From: Clostridiales bacterium
Lineage (GTDB): Bacteria > Bacillota > Clostridia > Christensenellales > Aristaeellaceae
Direction of reading: 5' to 3'
Length of the DNA stretch: 11,605 nucleotides
NCBI GenBank assembly: GCA_004557805.1
Contig: SFFS01000074.1
Span: 1-11,605, forward strand
The notes beneath the pieces were generated by a model. The model saw only the letters and a list, made by a program, of their open reading frames with translations, ran no database searches and was not told the origin of the DNA. Shown piece after piece: positions 6,160-11,605 of this stretch. The translations under genes were made by a program, and so were the position numbers. Numbering within the stretch: the first letter of the stretch is position 1; every line of letters starts with the position of its first letter.

Positions 6160-7403
6160 TTCGTTTCTTCCGCCGCAGCGGGAATATACTCGCCGTAAAT
6201 GTATTCGTGCAGCGCCTTGGCGTTCTTCGCCACGTCGATAGTAATCACGTCGCTGTCCTTAATCCGCTCGTACTTCCAGCTGTTCTCAACCGGCAGCGAG
6301 AACTCGCTGAGCGAGAAATCGCCCGCCGCAAGGAACTGCGTGCCCAGCTTGAGGATCGTCGGCACGTCGAGGTTCGTAGACGTATTCGGCACGAGCGTCA
6401 CGGCCAGGCTCATCAGCGTGGAGGGCGTGATGTTTTCCATCATCTTGTTCAAAAGCGCCTGCAGCAGAATCCGCTGGCGGCTTCCGCGCTGCAAATCGTT
6501 GTCCAGATGGCGAATGCGCGCGTAGCTGACGGCCTGCAAGCCATCCAGATGCACGCTCACGCCGTCGTCGGCCGCAGTCAGCACACGGCGGGCCTTCGAT
6601 TTGGCGAAGCCCTCGTAATCCTCGCTGACAGCGACGTTATAGTTGATGTAATAGTATTCCAGCCCCTGCAGCTCAATGTCCACGCCGCCGAGCGCGTCGA
6701 CGATGGCCGCCATGCTTTTGAAGTTGACCACAGCGTAATACTGGCAGTTCAGTTCAAACGTCTCGTTTACCGTCTTGAGCGCAAGCAGCGGGCCGCCGAA
6801 GGAATAGGCCGCGTTGATGCGGTTGCCGCCTGCGCCGTTGGGCAGGGTCAGATACATATCGCGCGCAAACGAGCTGAGCTTGATTTCGCCCGTCGACGGG
6901 TTCACGCTCGCAACGATCATCACGTCAGTACGGCCGTTGTTCTTGGCAATATCGCGGCTGTCGGTCGCCATGAGCAGCACGTTCACCCATTCGTCCGGCA
7001 GGTTTTCGTTGATCGCCAGATCGTCCGCCGCCACCGTCACGCGCTTGCTTTCGTCGATTTCCGCTTCCGATTCCTGCTGCGCCAGCGCGTCCAGCAGCGC
7101 TTCGAGGTCGGTTTCGGATGTGATTTCCTGCGCGGCTTCGCCGCTTTCTTCCGCATGTGCGGAGGGAACCAGCATCTCCAGCACCCGGCCGAGCACCGGC
7201 GGCTTCGTAGCGAATTCCAGCGGTTCCGCCCCGGCCAGCGCGTCCGGCTCCGCCACGGGCTCGAACACGCCCGAAGCCGCCAGCGCAACCGCGCCGAAGA
7301 GCATCATCGCGCAGATAATCAATACGAGCAGCACGCCCGCGCCCTTGTCCGCCCCGGATACGCGGTGTTTTCCATGCTGCCGGATCTTTTCCTTTTTCTT
7401 CAT
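6156..7403 (-). CDS. LytR-CpsA-Psr (LCP) family cell-wall glycopolymer transferase
   Basis: LCP proteins move glycopolymers from a lipid carrier to peptidoglycan on the outer face of the membrane. The 415-aa product has a cationic cytoplasmic N-terminus (1-20), one membrane helix (about 21-44) and an unusually long Ala/Glu-rich linker (about 45-135). The LCP core follows: VLLMATDSRD (142-151), GRTDVMIVASVN (157-168), LSSFARDMYLTLP (176-188), NRINAAYSFGG (194-204), FKSMAAIVDALGGVDI (228-243), and the pyrophosphate-binding Arg cluster in SYARIRHLDNDLQRGSRQR (293-311). The linker contains SAHAEES (81-87), which looks like a signal-peptidase I site and might allow release, though this is speculative. 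The start at 7403 is preferred over upstream ATGs because AAAGGA precedes it and the cationic-TM N-terminus begins there; the upstream part also overlaps the promoter at 7443-7471. It is the first gene of a two-gene unit with the papain-like peptidase. The polymer substrate is not evident. Confidence 0.92.
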   Translation of the reverse strand: MKKKEKIRQHGKHRVSGADKGAGVLLVLIICAMMLFGAVALAASGVFEPVAEPDALAGAEPLEFATKPPVLGRVLEMLVPSAHAEESGEAAQEITSETDLEALLDALAQQESEAEIDESKRVTVAADDLAINENLPDEWVNVLLMATDSRDIAKNNGRTDVMIVASVNPSTGEIKLSSFARDMYLTLPNGAGGNRINAAYSFGGPLLALKTVNETFELNCQYYAVVNFKSMAAIVDALGGVDIELQGLEYYYINYNVAVSEDYEGFAKSKARRVLTAADDGVSVHLDGLQAVSYARIRHLDNDLQRGSRQRILLQALLNKMMENITPSTLMSLAVTLVPNTSTNLDVPTILKLGTQFLAAGDFSLSEFSLPVENSWKYERIKDSDVITIDVAKNAKALHEYIYGEYIPAAAEETK

Positions 7404-7442
7404 TGCATTTTTCCTTTCCAACGCGGCAGAATTGCAGCGTCC

Positions 7443-7471
7443 ATCATACCCCGGAACGCCGCGAAAATCAA
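7443..7471 (-). promoter_or_regulatory. Sigma-A-type promoter of the LCP gene
   Basis: On the minus strand TTGATT (complement of 7466-7471) and TATGAT (complement of 7443-7448) are exactly 17 bp apart, matching four of six and five of six consensus positions. The promoter lies after the SASP terminator and gives a leader of about 30 nt before the LCP start at 7403. Confidence 0.7.
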
Positions 7472-7538
7472 GCGCCGCCGGAAATATAACGAATGGGAAA
7501 GGAAAAACCTTCCCGTTTGCGCGCAAAGCGTCCCGGGC

Positions 7539-7590
7539 AAAAAAGGATCAGGAGAAACCTCCCCTTTTTGTAAGGAGGATTTCCCCTGAT
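7539..7590 (-). terminator. Strong intrinsic terminator after the SASP genes
   Basis: On the minus strand ATCAGGGGAAATCCTCC pairs with GGAGGTTTCTCCTGAT plus flanking G over 17 positions, with two G-U wobbles. The stem spans 7547-7590 and is followed by CCTTTTTTG (A-run at 7539-7544). It separates the SASP transcript from the LCP promoter. Confidence 0.88.
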
Positions 7591-7619
7591 TTCGCCGTTA
7601 TTGCGTTACCGCTTCGCCG

Positions 7620-7886
7620 TTACTTTCCGGCCATGGCCTTTTCCTGCTGCTCGATGAGCCGCTTGACCATGTAACCGCCGATGTAGCCGGCCTGACGGCT
7701 GGTGAGGTCGCCGTTATAGCCCTGCTTGAGGTTGATCCCAAGCTCGCCGGCGATCTCGTGCTTCATGTTGTTCAGCGCGTCCTTGGCCTGCGGCACTTCG
7801 ATGCGGTTACCGCTGCCGGACTGCTTCGTGCCGGCGCCCTGCGCCTGCTGATTGCCCTGCTGGGCGTTGATGTTGGGCGTAAACAT
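7620..7886 (-). CDS. Alpha/beta-type small acid-soluble spore protein (SASP), long N-terminus
   Basis: SASPs coat DNA in the dormant spore, hold it in an A-like form that resists UV and hydrolysis, and are degraded at germination by the protease Gpr. The 88-aa product has the core KHEIAGELGI (42-51), with the Gpr cut expected between Glu44 and Ile45, then NLKQGYNGDLTSRQAGYIGG (52-71) and YMVKRLIE, all family landmarks. It carries about 20 extra N-terminal residues rich in Gln, Asn and Gly compared with the upstream paralogue. The start at 7886 follows GGAGGGG; ATGs further upstream overlap the paralogue's end. It is the second gene of a tandem pair, 22 bp after the first, and is followed by a strong terminator. 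It should be expressed in the forespore. Confidence 0.96.
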   Translation of the reverse strand: MFTPNINAQQGNQQAQGAGTKQSGSGNRIEVPQAKDALNNMKHEIAGELGINLKQGYNGDLTSRQAGYIGGYMVKRLIEQQEKAMAGK

Positions 7887-7908
7887 AAGTGGTTCCCCTC
7901 CCGCTTTT

Positions 7909-8115
7909 TTACTTGCCGGACATCTGCTGCTCGGCCTGCTCAATCATGCGCTTGACCATGTAGCCGCCGACGTAGCCGTTTTCGCGGCTGGTCAGATCGC
8001 CGTTGTAGCCCTGCTTGAGGTTGATGCCCAATTCGCGCGCGATTTCAAACTTCATGTTGTCCAGCGCTCCGCGAGCTTCCGGGATATTGGTGCGGTTGCC
8101 GTTGCTGTTCGCCAT
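7909..8115 (-). CDS. Alpha/beta-type small acid-soluble spore protein (SASP)
   Basis: The 68-aa product is a compact member of the DNA-binding SASP family. KFEIARELGI (22-31) holds the expected Gpr cleavage site between Glu24 and Ile25, followed by NLKQGYNGDLTSRENGYVGG (32-51) and YMVKRMIEQ. From the cleavage region on it is close to identical to the downstream paralogue (7620-7886), so the pair comes from a duplication. The ATG at 8115 sits behind a consensus AAGGAGGTGA ribosome binding site, fitting very high expression late in sporulation. It is the first gene of the pair, with its own upstream promoter region at 8147-8174. Its presence shows that the host forms endospores. Confidence 0.97.
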   Translation of the reverse strand: MANSNGNRTNIPEARGALDNMKFEIARELGINLKQGYNGDLTSRENGYVGGYMVKRMIEQAEQQMSGK

Positions 8116-8146
8116 TTCGTTTCACCTCCTTCCGCTGTGTTCACGG

Positions 8147-8174
8147 GTATTTTGCCTTGAAACGCGCAAAATAC
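8147..8174 (-). promoter_or_regulatory. Candidate forespore promoter with embedded inverted repeat
   Basis: On the minus strand GTATT (complement of 8170-8174) and CAAAATA (complement of 8148-8154), 15 bp apart, resemble the -35 (GHATR) and -10 (CATNNTA) boxes of forespore sigma factors such as SigG, with one mismatch each. The same bases form a perfect 9-bp inverted repeat, GTATTTTGC (8147-8155) and GCAAAATAC (8166-8174), spaced by 10 bp. The location, 32 bp before the SASP start, fits a promoter. Confidence 0.35.
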
Positions 8175-8218
8175 GCTGGAACTTGTCGGATGGAATGGAA
8201 GCGATCTTCATTCCGGCG

Positions 8219-8252
8219 AAAAAAGCGATTCGCCGTTCAATCGAACGGCGAA
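8219..8252 (-). terminator. Terminator of the ricT-DUF362-mtnA-fucU operon
   Basis: TTCGCCGTTC (8229-8238) and GAACGGCGAA (8243-8252) form a perfect 10-bp stem with a 4-nt loop. On the minus strand it is followed by TCGCTTTTTT (A-run 8219-8224). It closes the operon 28 bp after the fucU stop codon. Confidence 0.88.
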
Positions 8253-8280
8253 CCGCAAAAAAACGATTTTTCAGCTTGCC

Positions 8281-8712
8281 TTATACAAGCGTTCCTTTTT
8301 TAATGATGATGCAGGCGTAATACGCCTGTTCCGACGTCGCCACGGTCGCGTACGCTTTCCGCGCGCGATCGTAAAACTCGAAGCGCTCGATCTGCTGGAA
8401 CTTCTTGTCCGCGCCCTCGTATTTATCGACGATTTCGCGGAACTCCTTCCATATCGGCGGATCGCCGTCGAGCACGCCGGGCTGCGTCGCCATCAGCGTA
8501 ACGGGCGCCTCTACAAACGTATCGAGCGGGAACAGCTGCAAAATGGCGTCGAGCACCTCGGTGGCGCGCAGTCCGTCGCAGCGGATGCAGCGCTGGTTCA
8601 TCGAATCGGCCGGGAAGTTGCAGTCGCCGATCACCAGCTCGTCGCCGTGGCCCATGGCCGCGATGGTCTTGAGCAGTTCCGGAGAAAGCAGCGGGGAAAT
8701 TCCTTTGAGCAT
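8281..8712 (-). CDS. fucU: FucU/RbsD family sugar mutarotase (L-fucose mutarotase-like)
   Basis: RbsD/FucU proteins speed the interconversion of alpha and beta anomers of free sugars such as L-fucose or D-ribose. The 143-aa product matches the FucU branch in length and sequence: MLKGISPLLSPELLKTIAAM, His22 in MGHGDELVIGD (catalytic His and acidic neighbours), NFPADS (32-37), IERFEFYDRARKAYATVATS (108-127) and the C-terminal YYACIIIKKG (131-140). It is cytoplasmic and works as a ring-shaped oligomer in known members. The start at 8712 follows AGGAGGTTTTTGCG. It lies 18 bp after mtnA in the same operon and just before the terminator. No fucose isomerase, kinase or aldolase is present, so the true substrate may be another sugar, possibly a deoxypentose linked to the MtnA-type isomerase. 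The FucU call is firm at family level; substrate is inferred. Confidence 0.92.
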   Translation of the reverse strand: MLKGISPLLSPELLKTIAAMGHGDELVIGDCNFPADSMNQRCIRCDGLRATEVLDAILQLFPLDTFVEAPVTLMATQPGVLDGDPPIWKEFREIVDKYEGADKKFQQIERFEFYDRARKAYATVATSEQAYYACIIIKKGTLV

Positions 8713-8730
8713 CGCAAAAACCTCCTGTTA

Positions 8731-9801
8731 TCACGCTTTGCGCGCAAAAATTTCGGCAATGGATCGCGTATAGTCCGGCCGCAGCACGCCGTATTCGGTA
8801 ACGATGCCGGTAATCAGCTCCGCGTCGGTCACATCGAACGCAGGGTTATACGTCTTTACGTTCTGCGGCGCCATGCGCCGCTGATACCACATCTCCGTCA
8901 CTTCCTCGCCCGGCCGCTGCTCGATGGGAATGCCCGCGCCGCTGGGCAGCGTGGTATCGATGGTGGAAAGCGGCGCGCAGACATAGAACGGAATGCCGTA
9001 ATGCTTCGCCAGAATGGCCACGCCGCTGGTTCCGATCTTGTTGCACGTATCGCCGTTTGCGGCGATGCGGTCCGCTCCGACGAGCACCGCGTCGATCCAG
9101 CCGTTTTTCATCACCTGCGAGGCCATGTTATCGCAGATAACCGTCGTATCCACGCCGTCGGCGGAAAGCTCGTAGGCGCTCAGCCGCGCGCCCTGCAAAA
9201 GCGGGCGCGTCTCGTCGCAGAAAACGCGGAAGTTCCAGCCGCGCTCGCGGCCAAGGTGAATCGGCGCAAGTGCCGTGCCGTAGCGCGCCGTAGCGAGCTG
9301 TCCGGCGTTGCAGTGCGTGAGAATTCCGCAGCCGCTGTGCAGAAGCGTCAGCCCGTTTTCGCCGATACGGCGGCAGACGTCGATATCCTCCTCGCGGATG
9401 GCGACAGCCTCGTCGTGCAGCAGGCGCCTGATTTCCTCAACCGTTTTGCCGCGGTTTACAAGCACAACATGCTCCATCCTGTCCAGCGCCCAGAACAGGT
9501 TTACCGCCGTCGGCCGCGCGGAAGCCAGAAACGCCTTGGCGGGCATGAACTTCGCGTAAAATTCATCGTAGGTCTGCGCTTCGATTTTCAGCGCGGCCAG
9601 ATACATGCCGATCGCAGCCGCCACGCCGATGGCCGGCGCGCCGCGCACGCGCAGCATGTAAATCGCCTCGCGAATATCCTCCTGCCGCGTCAGCGAAAGC
9701 ATCCGCACCTCGCCGGGCAGCAGCGTCTGGTCGATGATGACCAGCGCGTTTTTCTCGTCGTCCAGGGTTACGGTGTCCACCTGCATGATGTCTTCGCGCA
9801 T
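8731..9801 (-). CDS. mtnA: S-methyl-5-thioribose-1-phosphate isomerase family protein (MtnA)
   Basis: MtnA converts 5-methylthioribose-1-phosphate to the ribulose form in methionine salvage; close relatives act on 5-deoxyribose-1-phosphate in salvage of radical-SAM by-products. The 356-aa product has normal length and shares the eIF2B-like Rossmann fold. Visible motifs are VRGAPAIGVAAA (52-63), Cys164 in LTHCNAGQLAT, Asp243 in VLVGADRIAANGD (240-252), NKIGTSGVA (254-262) and FDVTDAELITGIVTEYGV (322-339). Cys164 and Asp243 correspond to the catalytic pair. The start at 9801 is supported by GGAGGG six bases upstream; the ATG at 9786 has no ribosome binding site. It lies between a DUF362 protein (24-bp gap) and FucU (18-bp gap). 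No mtnK, mtnB, mtnC or mtnD is seen, so a full classical methionine salvage pathway is not supported here; a deoxypentose role is the alternative. Confidence 0.93.
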   Translation of the reverse strand: MREDIMQVDTVTLDDEKNALVIIDQTLLPGEVRMLSLTRQEDIREAIYMLRVRGAPAIGVAAAIGMYLAALKIEAQTYDEFYAKFMPAKAFLASARPTAVNLFWALDRMEHVVLVNRGKTVEEIRRLLHDEAVAIREEDIDVCRRIGENGLTLLHSGCGILTHCNAGQLATARYGTALAPIHLGRERGWNFRVFCDETRPLLQGARLSAYELSADGVDTTVICDNMASQVMKNGWIDAVLVGADRIAANGDTCNKIGTSGVAILAKHYGIPFYVCAPLSTIDTTLPSGAGIPIEQRPGEEVTEMWYQRRMAPQNVKTYNPAFDVTDAELITGIVTEYGVLRPDYTRSIAEIFARKA

Positions 9802-9825
9802 CGCAAGCCCTCCGTCGTCCTTTTT

Positions 9826-10911
9826 TTACCGTACCGTCTCCAGCTCCACCTGCTGGCTGCCCATGCCGAGGACCTCCATGGCATTGATGAGCACGTAGGG
9901 ATCCTTGCCGTGCAGCCGCTGGAACAGATGGCCCTCCGTTCCCAGCTCCATGCCCTGCGGCACGCCCACCGGAATCAGATTTTCCACCTTGACGGAATCG
10001 AGGCACGCACGCTCGATGGCGACGATATCGTCGCTTGCAAACATGCCCACGTCCGGCACCAGGGAAGGCGTCGTCAGCCCCCAGCAATCGCACAGCGCCG
10101 TCACGTTCGCCACCAGGCTGATGAAATACACGTTCTCCGGCGCGAAGGTGCTCAGCACCGTCTTGGCGCACAGCGCCAGGCCGTGCTGGAAGGCCGCGTT
10201 GTCGCGGCTGGTCATCTTCAGCGCGCCGGTGGGGCACACCTTCACGCAATGCGTGCAGGACGTGCAGTTATGAACGTCCACCTGATATTTGCCGTCCTCG
10301 GAAAAGCTGTTGGCCTCGTGGTTACAGGAGTCGATGCACGCGTTGCAGTGCACGCACTTCGCCTCGTCCCACTCGATTCCGCCCTCGAGGGCGTGCAGCT
10401 CGTGCCGCGTGCGGTCGGTCACCGCGCCCATGGCGAGGTTCTTGCACGCGCCGCCGAACGCGCAGCTGCCGTGGCCCTTGAAGTGCGAAAAGTCGATCAG
10501 GAAATCGGCGTCGTGAATCAGTCCCGCCACGTCGACGTGACGGAACGTCTTATAATCGACTTCTTTTGTATAGAAATACTTGCCGAAATAACCGCAGTCG
10601 TCCAGCACGGGGCATCCGAGCGTGGAAGCGGTATAGCCGCGCATTTCGGGGTTGCGCTTGTAGACGTAATGATCGGTGCAGAAACAGTTCGCGCCGTTTT
10701 TCTTCAGAAAATCGACGAGCTTGACGATAAACACCGGCGGGATGGTAGAATATCCGGTGCCGTCGCCCACGTGCATCTTGATGGCGACCGTCTTGCCCTT
10801 CACCCGTTCGGCCAGTCCGCTTTTTTCCAGCATGCGGCCGAACTTGGCCGGCAGCGTCTGATCCTCGTCGTAGCGCGCATAGGCGACGGAAGAAAACAAC
10901 ACCTTCGACAT
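9826..10911 (-). CDS. DUF362 domain protein with two 4Fe-4S clusters
   Basis: The 361-aa product has the DUF362 layout around a ferredoxin-like insert. The N-terminal part (VAIKMHVGDGTGYSTIPPVF, 42-61; FLIDFSHFKGHGSCAFGGACKNLAMG, around 137-162) matches DUF362. Two 4Fe-4S motifs follow: Cys186, 189, 192, 196 (CVHCNACIDSC) and Cys216, 219, 222, 226 (CTSCTHCVKVCP). The conserved GHG-AFGGA-KN segment and the later GMFASDDIVAIE are typical of the family. The biochemical reaction of DUF362 proteins is not established, though an electron-transfer or redox role is likely. No signal peptide is present. The start at 10911 follows AGAGGAG with a 7-nt spacer. It lies 30 bp after ricT and 24 bp before mtnA, so it is expressed with both; oxygen sensitivity of the clusters fits an anaerobe. 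Confidence 0.9.
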   Translation of the reverse strand: MSKVLFSSVAYARYDEDQTLPAKFGRMLEKSGLAERVKGKTVAIKMHVGDGTGYSTIPPVFIVKLVDFLKKNGANCFCTDHYVYKRNPEMRGYTASTLGCPVLDDCGYFGKYFYTKEVDYKTFRHVDVAGLIHDADFLIDFSHFKGHGSCAFGGACKNLAMGAVTDRTRHELHALEGGIEWDEAKCVHCNACIDSCNHEANSFSEDGKYQVDVHNCTSCTHCVKVCPTGALKMTSRDNAAFQHGLALCAKTVLSTFAPENVYFISLVANVTALCDCWGLTTPSLVPDVGMFASDDIVAIERACLDSVKVENLIPVGVPQGMELGTEGHLFQRLHGKDPYVLINAMEVLGMGSQQVELETVR

Positions 10912-10941
10912 ACCGTTTCTCCTCTCTCGTTCCGGGAAGGG

Positions 10942-11605
10942 TTATTCGGGTTTCTTCGGCGGCTGCTCGCCGCCCTGCGGACGCTCTCTGCGCGGGCCGT
11001 TATTGGGCCTGCGGCGGCGCGGGGGGCGGTTGTTCGGCTTCTGGCTGTTCTCTCCCGGCTGCGCGTTCTGCTGCGGCTGTGGGTTCGCGGCGTTTTTCGC
11101 GCCTTCTCCCTGCTGCTGGCGGCGCTGCTGGCAGCACGGCCTGCGGTTTCCCTCGCCGCGCGGCGGACGGCGCTTTTCGCCTTCCTGCTGCGGTTTTTCG
11201 CCCTGCGGCCTGCGCTGCGTGCGGCGGCCCGTTATCTGCTGCCGTCCGCCCTGCTGCACGGCGCGCGCGGGACGCTGCGGCCTCGGCTGCGCGGGCGTTT
11301 CGCCTTCTTCAACAGCCTCGAGCGCTCTGAGCTCCTCGCCGATCGTCTCTTCCTCGCCGCCGGTCAGCTCCGCATCAGCCGGGAGATCGTCATCTTCGGG
11401 CATTTCCGCGCTCTGCGCGGGTTTTCTTTCCTGCTCCGCCGCGCCCAGGCGCTGCACGTCGGCGGCGCTGTATTCCTTGACCTCGACGTTATCGCCGTCC
11501 TGGAAGCGCACGCGCACCGTCTCGCGCAGGACGTTGATATCGATGACATGACCGCGGCCGTCGGGCGTAATCACGTCCTTGCCCACGCGCGGCATGCGCT
11601 TGCGC
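10942..11605 (-). CDS. RicT/YaaT-like PSP1-domain protein, C-terminal part, with long disordered tail
   Basis: The frame stays open to the window edge (Arg-Lys-Arg codons precede Met at 11593-11595), so the 5' part is missing. The first residues, KRMPRVGKDVITPDGRGHVI then DINVLRETVRVRFQDGDN, match the end of the PSP1 domain of RicT (YaaT), where a Leu-Pro-Lys-Val-Gly type segment follows the conserved Cys motif. In Bacillus RicT joins RicA and RicF in an Fe-S complex that aids RNase Y-dependent mRNA maturation; this is known of the family, not shown here. After the domain come an acidic stretch (about 62-98 of the visible part) and then about 115 residues very rich in Arg, Pro, Gln, Asn and Gly, with a lone Cys-Cys pair (about 154-155). 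Such a tail suggests RNA binding. It is the first visible gene of the operon leading to fucU. Confidence 0.75.
   Translation of the reverse strand, partial: RKRMPRVGKDVITPDGRGHVIDINVLRETVRVRFQDGDNVEVKEYSAADVQRLGAAEQERKPAQSAEMPEDDDLPADAELTGGEEETIGEELRALEAVEEGETPAQPRPQRPARAVQQGGRQQITGRRTQRRPQGEKPQQEGEKRRPPRGEGNRRPCCQQRRQQQGEGAKNAANPQPQQNAQPGENSQKPNNRPPRRRRPNNGPRRERPQGGEQPPKKPE

Noticed and set aside
6207..7589. 460-aa plus-strand open frame opposite the LCP gene
   Set aside because: Composition is His/Arg/Val-rich without motifs, it lies exactly antisense to a clear LCP gene, and it crosses the LCP promoter and SASP terminator.
7887..7943. Upstream ATG of the second SASP (7943)
   Set aside because: The extension overlaps the 3' end of the first SASP and has no SASP similarity; ATG 7886 has a good ribosome binding site.
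7620..8115. Tandem direct repeat or CRISPR-like array
   Set aside because: The repetition is explained by two paralogous SASP genes; there are no short regularly spaced repeats.
9563..10249. 228-aa minus-strand open frame spanning the DUF362 end and mtnA start
   Set aside because: It is out of frame with two well-supported genes and gives an Arg/Gly/Ala-rich shadow translation.

Overview
The window reads as chromosome (or a metagenomic contig) of an endospore-forming, GC-rich member of the Clostridia (Bacillota). The support is two tandem alpha/beta-type small acid-soluble spore proteins, strong AGGAGG-type ribosome binding sites, a LytR-CpsA-Psr (LCP) cell-wall protein, and a RicT-like PSP1 protein at the right edge. 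Coding GC is mostly about 60% or higher. No rRNA, tRNA, CRISPR array, integrase or insertion sequence was seen.

Left edge (1-447): an AT-richer fragment on the minus strand encodes part of an FtsK/SpoIIIE DNA translocase. Its similarity stops abruptly near position 342. A long RNA-type hairpin and then trmD (448-1170, +) follow. trmD sits alone between this junction and its own terminator, without its usual rimM and rplS neighbours. Next comes a LacX-like aldose 1-epimerase (1332-2180, +) with its own promoter and terminator.

Middle (2216-5398): a secreted GH25-type lysozyme-like protein (minus) and a secreted caspase-like C14 peptidase (plus) are transcribed divergently from an 85-bp intergenic region. 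That region carries a perfect 9-1-9 palindrome placed about equally far from two candidate -10 boxes. The GH25 protein has Gly where the family has its catalytic Glu, and the caspase-like mRNA appears to be leaderless. A cytoplasmic WG-repeat protein follows on the minus strand; its gene is clearly AT-richer than its neighbours.

Right half (5467-11605, all minus strand): read in the direction of transcription, ricT (5' end outside the window), a DUF362/4Fe-4S protein, an MtnA-type sugar-phosphate isomerase and a FucU-type mutarotase form one close-packed operon that ends at a terminator at 8219-8252. Two SASP genes follow with their own likely forespore promoter and a long terminator (7539-7590). 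An LCP protein is then translationally coupled (ATGA overlap) to a secreted papain/NlpC-like cysteine peptidase candidate, from a good sigma-A-type promoter at 7443-7471.

Four proteins here (GH25, caspase-like, LCP, papain-like) are exported and envelope-related. The ricT-DUF362-mtnA-fucU group mixes RNA-processing and sugar-salvage functions. The most unusual parts are the divergent GH25/caspase unit and the abrupt FtsK junction; the latter may be an assembly artefact.
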